A stretch of DNA of 64,000 nt from Euzebya tangerina. Its GTDB lineage: Bacteria > Actinomycetota > Nitriliruptoria > Euzebyales > Euzebyaceae. Under the pieces are notes generated by a model. That model made no database searches. It was given only the letters and a program-made list of their open reading frames with translations, and was not told where the DNA came from. Where the stretch lies: contig NZ_PPDK01000001.1 in the NCBI RefSeq assembly GCF_003074135.1, forward strand, positions 2,728,001-2,792,000, in the 5' to 3' direction. The position numbers and the translations under genes are program-made. Numbering within the stretch: the stretch's first letter is position 1; each line of letters starts with the position of its first letter. Positions 42,682-51,958 of the stretch are shown piece after piece.

Positions 42682-44130
42682 ATGTCGAGCACCATCTCCA
42701 CACCAGACACCAAGGGCACCCGCGCCGAGGATCTGTCCGGCGAGGACGGCATCAAGGGCTACAACTATGGCTGGGCGGATGAGTCCAAGCCGGTCAACAT
42801 CATCAAGAAGGGCCTCTCCGAGCAGGTCGTCCGAGAGATCTCCGAGCTCAAGGACGAGCCGGAGTGGATGCTGAAGGCCCGGCTCAAGGGTCTCAAGCAC
42901 TTCAACAGTCGCCCCATGCCGAGTTGGGGGTCGGACCTGTCCGGCATCGACTTCGACGACATCTACTACTTCGTCCGGTCGACCGAGAAGCAGGCCAACA
43001 CCTGGGAGGACCTGCCCGAGGACATCAAGAACACCTACGACAAGCTCGGTATCCCGGAGGCCGAGAAGCAGCGGCTGATCGCCGGCGTCGCGGCCCAGTA
43101 CGAGAGCGAGGTCGTCTATCACAAGGTCCGCGAGGACCTCGAGGAGCAGGGCGTGCTCTTCCTCGACACCGACACCGGCCTGCGCGAGCACGAGGACGTC
43201 TTCCGGGAGCACTTCGCCAAGGTCATCCCGATCAACGACAACAAGTTCTCCGCCCTGAACACCGCGGTCTGGTCGGGTGGCTCGTTCATCGTGATCCCCG
43301 AGGGCGTCAAGGTCGACATCCCCCTCCAGGCCTACTTCCGCATCAACCAGCAGAACATGGGCCAGTTCGAGCGCACCCTGATCATCGCGGAGCCCGGCTC
43401 CTACGTGCACTACGTCGAGGGCTGCACCGCGCCGATCTACTCCTCGGATTCCCTGCACTCCGCAGTCGTCGAGATCGTGTGCAAGCCAGGCTCACGGGTC
43501 CGGTACACCACGATCCAGAACTGGTCCAACAACGTCTACAACCTGGTCACCAAGCGGGCTGCGGCCTACGAGGACGCCACCATGGAGTGGATCGACGGCA
43601 ACATCGGCTCCAAGGTCACGATGAAGTACCCGGCCGTGTGGCTCATGGGCCGCGGTGCCCGTGGTGAGGTGCTGTCGGTCGCCTGGGCCGGTGACGGTCA
43701 GCACCAGGACGCCGGGGCCAAGATGGTCCACCACGCTCCTGACACCTCGTCCAACATCGTCTCCAAGTCGGTGGCGCAGGGCGCGGGGCGGACGTCGTAC
43801 CGAGGCCTGGTCGAGATCCACGAGGGCGCCGAGCGCGTCAAGTCCTCCGTCGTGTGCGATGCGCTGATGCTGGACGACGAGTCGCGGTCCGACACCTACC
43901 CGTACATGAACATCGAGGAGGACGACGCCCAGATCGGCCACGAGGCCAGCGTCTCCAAGATCGGTGAGGATCAGCTGTTCTACCTGCAGTCCCGCGGGAT
44001 CAGCGAGACCGAGGCCCTGGCGATGATCGTCCGCGGCTTCATCGAGCCCATCTCGAAGGAGCTGCCGATGGAGTACTCCGTCGAGCTGAACCGCCTGATC
44101 CAGCTGAACATGGAAGGGGCGGTCGGCTAG
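42682..44130 (+). CDS. sufB: Fe-S cluster assembly scaffold SufB
   Basis: A 482-residue protein from ATG 42682, with AGGAG upstream. It shows the family's core: [87 protein letters not shown] and [12 protein letters not shown]. SufB receives sulfur and forms the cluster within the SufBC2D complex. Length is normal for SufB. The longest suf gene here and 79 bp upstream of sufD. Confidence 0.96.
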   Translation: MSSTISTPDTKGTRAEDLSGEDGIKGYNYGWADESKPVNIIKKGLSEQVVREISELKDEPEWMLKARLKGLKHFNSRPMPSWGSDLSGIDFDDIYYFVRSTEKQANTWEDLPEDIKNTYDKLGIPEAEKQRLIAGVAAQYESEVVYHKVREDLEEQGVLFLDTDTGLREHEDVFREHFAKVIPINDNKFSALNTAVWSGGSFIVIPEGVKVDIPLQAYFRINQQNMGQFERTLIIAEPGSYVHYVEGCTAPIYSSDSLHSAVVEIVCKPGSRVRYTTIQNWSNNVYNLVTKRAAAYEDATMEWIDGNIGSKVTMKYPAVWLMGRGARGEVLSVAWAGDGQHQDAGAKMVHHAPDTSSNIVSKSVAQGAGRTSYRGLVEIHEGAERVKSSVVCDALMLDDESRSDTYPYMNIEEDDAQIGHEASVSKIGEDQLFYLQSRGISETEALAMIVRGFIEPISKELPMEYSVELNRLIQLNMEGAVG

Positions 44131-44209
44131 CGCCCCCGCCCACGTCGTCTCGGTCGTCCTCCTCTGAGCCGACGACCACCACACCTCCGACACGAAGGCC
44201 GATCTCACC

Positions 44210-45655
44210 GTGCCCAATCCGCTCACCCTCACCGAGACCGACGTCCTCGCGATCAGCGATGCCGCCGACGATCCAGCCTGGCTGCGTGACCGCCGCAGCG
44301 AGGCCTTCAAGGCGTTCAGCGACCTCGAGTGGCCGACCGTCCGTGACGAGGACTGGCGCTTCACCAACCCGGCACGGATCCCCCTCGACCGGGAGATCCT
44401 GACCAGCGGTGTGGATGTCCCCGCCCTCGCCGACGGCTCCTTCTGCCACGCCGCCGAGGCCGTGGCCGGCCTGGTCAGGCTGGTCGACGGCGGCGTCCAG
44501 TCCGCGGAGGCACAGGGTGGCCTGCCCGAGGGCGTGATCGTGACGGACCTCGCGACGGCTGCCCGCGAGCACCCCGAGTTGGTCCAGCAGACGCTCGGCT
44601 CGGTGGTGGGCAACGAGGAGATCTTCGCGGCCACGACGCACGCGGCGTGGACCGCCGGCGCATTCGTGCACGTCCCACACGACGTCGAGGTGGAGGGGAC
44701 GCTGGTCGTCACCATCCAGGCCGTCACACCCGGCACCCACGTGCAGCACGTGGTCGTGTCGCTGGGGCGGCACGCGAAGGCCTCCGTGCTGGTGGAGCAG
44801 GTGGGGTCGACCGATGCGACCGTCCTCAACACCGTCGAGGCAGTTGTGGGTGACGGCGCCACACTCAACCTGGTCACCGCCCAGAACTGGGGAGCGGGCA
44901 TCGCGCACGTGACCACCCATCGGGGCAAGGTCGGTCGCGACGCCACCTACCAGCAGACCGAGATCACCCTGGGCGGCGACACCGTCTACGCGCGGCCTGA
45001 CGTGTGGCTGGCCGAGCGGGGCGGCAGCGGTGAGCTGCTGGGTGTGTACTTCCCCACGGGCACCGAGAAGATCGAGCATCGCTCCCTCATCTTCCACGAC
45101 GCCGACCACACCACCAGCGACTACGTGCACAAGGGCGCCCTGTCGGACCAGGCGCACGCGACGTGGTACGGCAACATCCGCATCGACATCGATGCCAAGC
45201 AGACCGTCAGCGACGAGACCAACCGCAACCTGATCCTGTCGCCCGGGGCCAAGGCCGACACCCTGCCCTTCCTGGAGATCGAGACTGCCGACGTGGCCGC
45301 CTGCGGGCACCACTCCTCGGTCGGCCAGGTCGATGAGGTCCAGCTGTGGTACCTGCAGTCGCGCGGGATCTCTCGCGACGAGGCCGCCCGCATGCTGGTC
45401 TTCGCCTTCTTCACCGAGGTGCTCGACCGGGTCGCGGTCAGCGGCATCACCGAGACGGTCCTGGCCGACATCACCGCGGCCGTGCGTGAGGCGCCGGCGA
45501 CGCTGATGGATCCCCGTCGAACGGCCATCGGACGATCTGCGTCCGTCGACACCGTCGAGGCGGGCACCGCCCACGTGGACACCACGGGCACCGGAGCGTC
45601 GATCGGTAGCGCCGACGCCGGTGCTCCGCCGGCTGACTTCGGCGGTGGGGCATGA
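44210..45655 (+). CDS. sufD: Fe-S cluster assembly protein SufD
   Basis: A 481-residue protein from GTG 44210. A variable N-terminal helical region (SEAFKAFSDLEWPTVRDEDWRFTNP) is followed by the SufD beta-helix, with the C-terminal SSVGQVDEVQLWYLQSRGI and DEAARMLVFAFF. It is slightly longer than usual because of an Ala/Thr/Gly-rich C-terminal tail (last 60 residues). SufD completes the SufBC2D scaffold and supports iron acquisition. The stop overlaps the Rieske gene start by 4 nt. Confidence 0.93.
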   Translation: MPNPLTLTETDVLAISDAADDPAWLRDRRSEAFKAFSDLEWPTVRDEDWRFTNPARIPLDREILTSGVDVPALADGSFCHAAEAVAGLVRLVDGGVQSAEAQGGLPEGVIVTDLATAAREHPELVQQTLGSVVGNEEIFAATTHAAWTAGAFVHVPHDVEVEGTLVVTIQAVTPGTHVQHVVVSLGRHAKASVLVEQVGSTDATVLNTVEAVVGDGATLNLVTAQNWGAGIAHVTTHRGKVGRDATYQQTEITLGGDTVYARPDVWLAERGGSGELLGVYFPTGTEKIEHRSLIFHDADHTTSDYVHKGALSDQAHATWYGNIRIDIDAKQTVSDETNRNLILSPGAKADTLPFLEIETADVAACGHHSSVGQVDEVQLWYLQSRGISRDEAARMLVFAFFTEVLDRVAVSGITETVLADITAAVREAPATLMDPRRTAIGRSASVDTVEAGTAHVDTTGTGASIGSADAGAPPADFGGGA

Positions 45656-45996
45656 GCTTCGAGTCCGTTGCCGCCCTGGACGACCTCGTTGTCGGTCAGG
45701 CCAAGCAGGTGGTCGCCGGTGACGAGCCGATCTGCCTGGTGCGCACCGACGACCGGACGGTGAAGGCTGTTCACAACGTGTGCAGCCACGCCCAGTTCAA
45801 CCTCGACGAGGGCTGGGTCGAGGACAACCACATCGAGTGCTCGCTGCACGGGTCCTCCTTCGACCTCGACACCGGCCAGCCGGACTCCCTCCCCGCAGTC
45901 AAGCCCATACCGACCTACGCGACGAAGATCGACGGTGAGCAGGTGCTGGTGGACGCCGCCAGCCCCACCAACGACGCCGCACCACCCCGACACTGA
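45652..45996 (+). CDS. Rieske-type [2Fe-2S] ferredoxin of the suf operon
   Basis: A 114-residue protein from ATG 45652. The cluster motif pairs are CSH (in VCSHAQFNL) and CSLH (in ECSLHGSSFDL), which is the Rieske two-Cys two-His set. Homologues sit between sufD and sufC in many actinobacteria. A role in electron delivery to the Suf machinery is inferred from this conserved placement. No oxygenase partner is adjacent. Confidence 0.92.
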   Translation: MSFESVAALDDLVVGQAKQVVAGDEPICLVRTDDRTVKAVHNVCSHAQFNLDEGWVEDNHIECSLHGSSFDLDTGQPDSLPAVKPIPTYATKIDGEQVLVDAASPTNDAAPPRH

Positions 45997-46027
45997 TTCA
46001 CCAATCCAACCCGAGGAACCAACCACC

Positions 46028-46762
46028 ATGAGCGCACAAATCCAGATCGACGGCCTGCGAGTTGAGGTCGAGGGCAAGGAGATCCTGACCGGCCTGGACC
46101 TGATCGTGAAGCAGGGTGAGACGCACGCCCTGATGGGTCCCAACGGCTCGGGCAAGTCCACGCTCGCCTACGCCATCGCCGGCCACCCGGCCTACGAGGT
46201 GACCGGCGGATCCATCCTGTTCGACGGCGAAGACGTCACCGAGATGGCGCCCGACGAGCGCGCCCAGGTCGGCCTGTTCCTCGCGATGCAGTACCCGACC
46301 GAGATCCCCGGCGTGTCGATGACCAACTTCCTGCGGACCGCCGTCAACGCAACCCGCGAGGAGGACCTGCCGGTCCGCGAGTTCATGACCAACCTGCGGG
46401 CCGGGATGGCCGACCTGAAGATGGACGACTCCTTCCTCTCCCGAAACGTCAACGAGGGCTTCAGCGGTGGTGAGAAGAAGCGGTTCGAGATCCTGCAGAT
46501 GGCGATGCTCGAGCCACGCATCGCGGTGCTCGACGAGACCGACTCGGGCCTCGACGTCGACGCGCTGAAGGTCGTGAGTACGGGCGTCAACCAGTTGGCA
46601 GGCCCCGACCTCGGGATCCTGCTGATCACCCACTACACGCGCATCCTCAACTACATCACCCCCGACCACGTCCACGTGATGACCGGCGGCCGGATCGTGA
46701 AGACCGGCGGCGCCGACCTCGCCGAGGTATTGGAAGAAGAGGGCTACGAGCAGTTCAGCTGA
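46028..46762 (+). CDS. sufC: SufC ATPase of the Fe-S assembly complex
   Basis: A 244-residue ABC-type ATPase from ATG 46028, preceded by GAGGAA. Walker A MGPNGSGKST, signature FSGGEKKRFEILQM, Walker B VLDETDSGLDVD and the ITHYTRIL His are typical of SufC. The open frame extends upstream but overlaps the Rieske gene. SufC drives conformational change in SufBC2D. It is followed 38 bp later by sufS. Confidence 0.95.
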   Translation: MSAQIQIDGLRVEVEGKEILTGLDLIVKQGETHALMGPNGSGKSTLAYAIAGHPAYEVTGGSILFDGEDVTEMAPDERAQVGLFLAMQYPTEIPGVSMTNFLRTAVNATREEDLPVREFMTNLRAGMADLKMDDSFLSRNVNEGFSGGEKKRFEILQMAMLEPRIAVLDETDSGLDVDALKVVSTGVNQLAGPDLGILLITHYTRILNYITPDHVHVMTGGRIVKTGGADLAEVLEEEGYEQFS

Positions 46763-46799
46763 GGCGTCAGCTACGTTCCAGGTGCGAGGAGGTACGCGA

Positions 46800-48050
46800 A
46801 TGGCAGGCACGACAACCGGGTTCGATCCGGCTGCCATCCGCGCCGACTTCCCGAACCTGCACCGAGAGGTGCACGGCAAGCCGTTGGTCTACCTGGACTC
46901 AGCCGCCACCTCGTTCAAGCCCCAGGTGGTCATCGACACCCTGGCCGACTCCTACAGCCAGCACACTGCCAACGTGCACCGCGGCGTGCACGCCCTCGCC
47001 GAGGAGGCGACAGACCGCTACGAGGCGGCGCGGACGGCCGTCGCCGACTTCGTCGGTGCCGACCCCCGGGGTGTGGTCTTCACCAAGAACGCAACCGAGG
47101 CGTTCAACCTGATCGCCCAGAGCTACGCCAAGCAGCAGCTGGGCGCCGGTGACATTCTGCTGTACACCGAGATGGAGCACCACGCCAACCTGGTGCCCTG
47201 GCAACTGGTCCAACCCGAGGCCGGATTCGAACTGGCCGCCGTGCCGGTCCGGGCCGACGGCACGCTCGACCTGGACACCTTCGCCGAGATCGTCCGGACG
47301 GGCCGGGTGAAGCTGCTGGCCGTCACCGCGATGTCCAACGTCGTCGGCACCATCAACCCCGTGGCCGAGATGGGCGCCGCGGTCAAGGCCGCAAACCCCG
47401 AGGCCGTGGTCGTCGTCGACGGCGCCCAGAGCGTCCCGCACCTGCCCACCGACATGACCGAACTGGGCGCAGACTTCCTCTGCTTCAGCGGCCACAAGAT
47501 GTGCGGCCCCACCGGCATCGGGGTCCTGGCCGGTCGACTCGACGTGCTGGACGCGATGCCGCCGTTCCTGGGCGGCGGCGAGATGATCCTGGACGTGCAC
47601 CTGTTCGGAGCGACCTACAACGAGGTCCCGTACCGCTTCGAGGCCGGAACGCCGATGATCGCCGAGGCAGCCGGGCTCGGGGCCGCGGTGCGCTACCTGA
47701 CCGATGCCGGCATGGACGCGGTCCGGTCCCACGAGATCGAGATCGTCGAGCACGCCATCCCCGCACTCCACGACATCCCGGGCGTGACGGTGCACGGGCC
47801 GACCGATCCGAAGGCGCGTGGCGCCGCGATCAGCTTCGTCGTCGACGGGCTGCACCCGCACGACATCGGGACGGTCCTCGATCGCGAGGGCATCGCCGTG
47901 CGGGCCGGTCATCACTGTGCCAAGCCGCTCATCAGGGCCCTCGGCAAGGCGGCGACGACGCGCGCCTCCTTCTACCTGTACAACACGGTCGAGGAGATCG
48001 ACCCCCTCTGTGACGCCATCCGCGCAACCCAAGCCTTCTTCGAGGTATGA
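46800..48050 (+). CDS. sufS: SufS cysteine desulfurase
   Basis: A 416-residue PLP enzyme from ATG 46800, with GGAGG 8 nt upstream; an upstream ATG in frame lacks such a site. The PLP-binding Lys lies in SGHKMCGP, and the catalytic Cys is in AGHHCAKPLIR. VYLDSAATSFKP and the THA.. class-II desulfurase pattern mark the SufS/CsdA group. It removes sulfur from cysteine as persulfide and passes it to SufU and SufB. Confidence 0.95.
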   Translation: MAGTTTGFDPAAIRADFPNLHREVHGKPLVYLDSAATSFKPQVVIDTLADSYSQHTANVHRGVHALAEEATDRYEAARTAVADFVGADPRGVVFTKNATEAFNLIAQSYAKQQLGAGDILLYTEMEHHANLVPWQLVQPEAGFELAAVPVRADGTLDLDTFAEIVRTGRVKLLAVTAMSNVVGTINPVAEMGAAVKAANPEAVVVVDGAQSVPHLPTDMTELGADFLCFSGHKMCGPTGIGVLAGRLDVLDAMPPFLGGGEMILDVHLFGATYNEVPYRFEAGTPMIAEAAGLGAAVRYLTDAGMDAVRSHEIEIVEHAIPALHDIPGVTVHGPTDPKARGAAISFVVDGLHPHDIGTVLDREGIAVRAGHHCAKPLIRALGKAATTRASFYLYNTVEEIDPLCDAIRATQAFFEV

Positions 48051-48054
48051 GCCC

Positions 48055-48525
48055 ATGAGCCTTGACGACCTGTACCAGGAGATCATCCTGGACCACTACA
48101 AGAAGCCGCGGAACCGGGCGCCCGACCTCGAGCCACACCACGTCCACGTCCACCACTCCAACCCGCTGTGCGGCGACGAGATGGACCTGCGTCTGCGCAT
48201 CGGGGGTGAGGTGAGTGAGACCGTCGACGCCGTGGTCTACGACGGGGACGGCTGCTCCATCTCGATGGCGAGCGCATCAGCCATGACCGAGGCGGTCGTC
48301 GGCCGGACCTTGGACGATGCGGAGGATCTCGCCGAGGCCTTCCGGCTGATGATGCACGGCGAGGATCTGCGCCGCGAGGAAGATCTGGTGGATGGAGTGG
48401 CGTTCCAAGGAGTGGCCAAGTTCCCCGTCAGGGTCAAGTGTGCCCTGCTCGGCTGGATGGCCCTCAAGGACGCCATCGCCACCCACCGCGCCGGCTCCAA
48501 CGAACACGAAGTCACCCACGACTGA
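48055..48525 (+). CDS. sufU: SufU zinc-dependent sulfurtransferase
   Basis: A 156-residue protein from ATG 48055, 4 bp after sufS. The three conserved Cys are present: NPLCGD, DGCSIS and RVKCALLGW, with an Asp before the first. SufU uses zinc to accept persulfide from SufS. The N-terminus (LYQEIILDHYKKPRNRA) is typical. Actinobacteria and Firmicutes share this SufS/SufU pairing in place of SufE. Confidence 0.95.
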   Translation: MSLDDLYQEIILDHYKKPRNRAPDLEPHHVHVHHSNPLCGDEMDLRLRIGGEVSETVDAVVYDGDGCSISMASASAMTEAVVGRTLDDAEDLAEAFRLMMHGEDLRREEDLVDGVAFQGVAKFPVRVKCALLGWMALKDAIATHRAGSNEHEVTHD

Positions 48526-48557
48526 GCCAGGCCACGAGCCCACATAGGATTGATCAC

Positions 48558-49013
48558 ATGACCGACACCGCCTCACCCACCGACAGCGCCACCACCGACA
48601 CCGCCGCTGGCTGGCCGACGGAGGAGACCGACGAGCAGTTCGCCGCCAAGCAGGACGCGGCGGAGTCGCCCTTCGCCGGTGCCGAGGTCGACGAGAACGG
48701 CGTCGCCACACCGGCCGCGGGCTACGAAGCCATGAAGGCCGTCATCGACCCCGAGATCGGCATCAACGTCGTCGATCTCGGCCTGGTCTACGACATCACC
48801 ATCAACGAGGGGACCGCCTACATGCGCATGACCCTCACCTCGATGGGGTGCCCGCTGACGGAACTCATCCACCAGCAGGCAACGCTGGTCCTCACCCGGC
48901 TGCCAGGCATCGACGACGCCGAGGTCGAGTTCGTGTTCAGCCCGCCGTGGACCACCGACATGATCTCCCCGGAGGCCCGCGAAGAGCTGCGGGCGATGGG
49001 CTTCAACGTCTGA
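48558..49013 (+). CDS. sufT: SufT (MIP18/DUF59 family) Fe-S maturation protein
   Basis: A 151-residue protein from ATG 48558, after AGGA. About 55 acidic, Ala/Thr-rich residues precede the DUF59 domain: AVIDPEIGINVVDLGLVYDI, the Cys in TSMGCPLTELIHQQ, and WTTDMISPEAREELRAMGF. SufT supports Fe-S protein maturation, notably under iron limitation. It closes the canonical suf set here. Confidence 0.93.
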   Translation: MTDTASPTDSATTDTAAGWPTEETDEQFAAKQDAAESPFAGAEVDENGVATPAAGYEAMKAVIDPEIGINVVDLGLVYDITINEGTAYMRMTLTSMGCPLTELIHQQATLVLTRLPGIDDAEVEFVFSPPWTTDMISPEAREELRAMGFNV

Positions 49014-49034
49014 CCAATGGGTATCTGTTGACCC

Positions 49035-49448
49035 ATGAGCGCAGATCCCCAGCCCAACACCCACGCCATCATCGCGCACGTGGCCGATGCTGCCTCGGCT
49101 GAGGCGGCCCTCTCGGCCCTGACCGACGAGGTCGGCATCGACCTGGATCGTGTGACGCACGGCACCGGGCAGTCGTTCGCGGCAAAGCTCAACAGCAGCC
49201 GAGAGGAGAAGGAGGCGAAGAGCCGGATCGCCAAGTGGCTGCTCTCCCTGGGGCAGGAACGCGAGGAGTTGGTCCGGCTGGCCGAGGTCGTCAAGGACGA
49301 CCGGTACGGGATCGTTATCAACGACGTCGACCGCCGCGACACGCTGGACGCCGTCGTCGCCGTCCTGAAGCGCCACGATGCGAAGGACATCGTGTACTTC
49401 GGCGAGTGGCAGACCGAGGACCTGTCCATCAACCGGGCCGCCACCTGA
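49035..49448 (+). CDS. Hypothetical alpha/beta protein between sufT and moeZ
   Basis: A 137-residue protein from ATG 49035, 21 bp after sufT. A short strand-helix start (HAIIAHVADAASAEAALSAL), a central charged region (SREEKEAKSRIAKWLLSLGQ) and a final YGIVINDVDRRDTLDAVVAVL; the pattern suggests a small compact fold. No known motif or Cys cluster is seen. Its position inside the sulfur block gives a weak hint of a related role. I do not recognise the family. Confidence 0.6.
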   Translation: MSADPQPNTHAIIAHVADAASAEAALSALTDEVGIDLDRVTHGTGQSFAAKLNSSREEKEAKSRIAKWLLSLGQEREELVRLAEVVKDDRYGIVINDVDRRDTLDAVVAVLKRHDAKDIVYFGEWQTEDLSINRAAT

Positions 49449-49500
49449 AACCACTGTTTCCACCGGGAAGGTCTGCGCCGCACCTACTGTTGATGCAGCC

Positions 49501-50652
49501 ATGGAACCGTTGATTGCCGAGCCCGCGGAACTCACCAACGAGGAGATCCGTCGCTACTCACGCCACCTGATCATGCCCGACATCGGTATGGACGGGCAGG
49601 GGCGCCTGAAGGCGGCGAAGGTCCTGGTCGTCGGGACCGGCGGTCTTGGCTCACCGGTCGCCATGTACCTGGCTGCGGCCGGCGTCGGTGAGATCGGCCT
49701 GGTCGACTACGACGTCGTCGACGAATCCAATCTGCATCGCCAGGTGATCCACGGGACCTCCGATGTCGGCAAGCGGAAGACCGAGTCGGCCAAGGAGACC
49801 ATCCTCGACATCAACCCGGGCGTCACCGTCACCATCCACGAGACGCTGCTGCGCAGCGACAACGCGCTGGAGATCATCCGGCCCTACGACCTGGTCATCG
49901 ACGGAACCGACAACTTCCCGACGCGATACCTGGTGAACGATGCCTGCGCGATCCTGGGCAAGCCCAACGTCTACGGCTCGATCTTTCGCTTCGAGGGGCA
50001 GCTGTCGGTCTTCTGGGACGCCAAGGGGCCGAACTACCGGGACCTGTTCCCCGAGCCGCCGCCGCCCGGCATGGTGCCGTCCTGCGCCGAGGGTGGCGTC
50101 TTCGGCGTGATCTGCGGCACGATCGGCGCCGGCCAGGTCACCGAGGCCATCAAGCTCATCACCGGCATCGGCACACCGCTGATCGGCACCATGAAGTTGT
50201 ACGACGCGATGGACAACGAGTGGCGGTCCATCACCGTCCGCAAGGACCCGAACGGCCAGCCGATAACGACGCTGATCGACTACGAGGCCTTCTGCGGGGT
50301 TCCGGCCAACGATCACGCGACCGAACAGGCGAGCCAGGACTTCGACGTCCAGATGACCCCCGAGGACTTCGAGAAGATCCGCGACCAGGTCACCCTGATC
50401 GACGTCCGCGAGCCACACGAGTACGAGATTTCACGCATCGAGGGGTCGACGCTGATTCCGCTGGGCGACCTGCCGTCGCGCATGAACGAACTGGACAGCG
50501 CCGACGAGATCGTCCTGCAGTGCAAGTCAGGGGCCCGGTCCATGGAGGCACTCGAGCTGTTGCGGTCGGCCGGCTTCACGAAGCTGTCCAACCTGCAGGG
50601 TGGCATCAACGGCTATGCCCGCCAGGTCGACCCGTCGATCCCGACGTACTGA
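49501..50652 (+). CDS. moeZ: MoeZ-type adenylyltransferase/sulfurtransferase
   Basis: A 383-residue two-domain protein from ATG 49501. The ThiF/E1-like half has LVVGTGGLGSPVAMYLAAAG, VDYDVVDESNLHRQVIHG, DGTDNFPTRYLVND and VPSCAEGGVFGV with the conserved Cys. The C-terminal rhodanese domain carries VTLIDVREPHEYE and the active Cys in VLQCKSGARS. MoeZ adenylates sulfur-carrier proteins (MoaD, CysO) and supplies sulfur. The 3' end overlaps the convergent CNNM gene by 47 nt. Confidence 0.94.
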   Translation: MEPLIAEPAELTNEEIRRYSRHLIMPDIGMDGQGRLKAAKVLVVGTGGLGSPVAMYLAAAGVGEIGLVDYDVVDESNLHRQVIHGTSDVGKRKTESAKETILDINPGVTVTIHETLLRSDNALEIIRPYDLVIDGTDNFPTRYLVNDACAILGKPNVYGSIFRFEGQLSVFWDAKGPNYRDLFPEPPPPGMVPSCAEGGVFGVICGTIGAGQVTEAIKLITGIGTPLIGTMKLYDAMDNEWRSITVRKDPNGQPITTLIDYEAFCGVPANDHATEQASQDFDVQMTPEDFEKIRDQVTLIDVREPHEYEISRIEGSTLIPLGDLPSRMNELDSADEIVLQCKSGARSMEALELLRSAGFTKLSNLQGGINGYARQVDPSIPTY

Positions 50653-51958
50653 CCGAGACGACCGACCCTGACGGCTTGATCCGGACTTCCTCCACCCGGT
50701 AGCCGGCGACCTTCGAGACCTCGAGCACCATGCCCTGGTGGGTGACGGTCTGACCGACCGCGCCCACCGCTCCGGTGCGATGCTCGATGAAGCCGGCCAG
50801 GGTCTCGAACGGTCCGTCGGGCAGGGTGAGCCCGGTGCGGTCGGTGAGTTCGTGTGGGCGGAGGCTCCCGGAGACGATCATCTGCTCGTCGGGGGTCCGG
50901 CGTCGCAGCCGGCGTGACAGTCGGTCGGTCTCGTCCTCGAACTCTCCGATGAGCTCCTCGACGATGTCCTCGAGCGCCACGAGGCCGCTGACCGACCCGT
51001 ACTCGTCCACCACCATCGCGATGTGCTGGCGCCCGGACCGCATGTCGAGCAGGAGATCCTCGATGGGCCGGGAGTCAGGCACCACCAGCGCCGGGCGGAC
51101 CAGATGGCGGACCCCCAGGGATGCGGCCGCATCCTCGTCGAGCAGCGCGTCCTTGACCGTCAGGACCCCGACCACCTGGTCGAGGTTGCCGTTGTGAACC
51201 GGCAGGCGCGACCGGCCGGTCTGGCGGGCCAGCGCCAGCACGTCGGGACGGGGAGTGTCCACGCTGACGGAGACGATGTCGGTCCGCGGCACCATCACCG
51301 ACTCCGCATCCAAACCCGACAGGTCCAGAGCTCGGGTCAGCAGATCGGTGTCCTCGCCACCGATGGTGCCGTCACGTGCGCTCTCCCGGAGCACGAGGAG
51401 CAGATCACCCGGTGCGTGAGCCACCGCCAGCTCCTCACGCGGCTCGACCCCGACGGCACGGACCACCCCGTTGGCAATGGCGTTCAGGGCGACGATGACC
51501 GGCCGGAGGATCGTGATGAACACCCGGAAGGGTCGGGACAGCAGCAGCGATGACTTCTCCGGATCGGCGATGGCCCACGACTTGGGCGCCATCTCGCCGA
51601 CGACCATGTGCAGGAACACCACGATCGACAGGCCGATCCCGAACCCGAGCCCGATCGCAACCGGCTCGGGCAGCGGCGTCTGCTCAGCCAGCAGATGCTC
51701 GAAGAAGCCGGCGACCAGCGGCTCGGCGACAACCCCCAGCCCCAGGCTGGCCATCGTGATGCCGAGCTGTGCACCGGCCAGCGTGAGGGACAGCTCGCGC
51801 AGGCCCTTGACCGCCGACACCGCACGCCGGTCGCCCTCGGTGGCCAGCTGCTCCATGCGGCTGCGCCTGGCGGAGAGCAGGGCGAACTCGGCGGCCACGA
51901 AGAACCCGTTGAGCACCAGCAGCACGATCCCGACGACGATGCCGACCAAGCCCGTCAC
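50606..51958 (-). CDS. CNNM/HlyC-CorC family transporter, copy 2 of tandem pair
   Basis: A 450-residue membrane protein from GTG 51958. The DUF21 domain (N-terminal membrane helices, FFVAAEFALLSARRSRMEQL, GITMASLGLGVVAEP, FLHMVVGEMAPKSWAIADPE) is followed by a CBS pair (MVPRTDIVSV, IAMVVDEYGSVSGLVALEDIVEE) and a CorC/HlyC domain. The family transports or regulates divalent cations. The last residues are encoded over the end of moeZ. Its start overlaps copy 1 by 4 nt. Confidence 0.9.
   Translation of the reverse strand: MTGLVGIVVGIVLLVLNGFFVAAEFALLSARRSRMEQLATEGDRRAVSAVKGLRELSLTLAGAQLGITMASLGLGVVAEPLVAGFFEHLLAEQTPLPEPVAIGLGFGIGLSIVVFLHMVVGEMAPKSWAIADPEKSSLLLSRPFRVFITILRPVIVALNAIANGVVRAVGVEPREELAVAHAPGDLLLVLRESARDGTIGGEDTDLLTRALDLSGLDAESVMVPRTDIVSVSVDTPRPDVLALARQTGRSRLPVHNGNLDQVVGVLTVKDALLDEDAAASLGVRHLVRPALVVPDSRPIEDLLLDMRSGRQHIAMVVDEYGSVSGLVALEDIVEELIGEFEDETDRLSRRLRRRTPDEQMIVSGSLRPHELTDRTGLTLPDGPFETLAGFIEHRTGAVGAVGQTVTHQGMVLEVSKVAGYRVEEVRIKPSGSVVSVSTSGSTGRPGGHSR

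Noticed and set aside
43492-44946. A 484-codon antisense frame across sufB and sufD
   Set aside because: No recognised motif; both sense genes are fully conserved.
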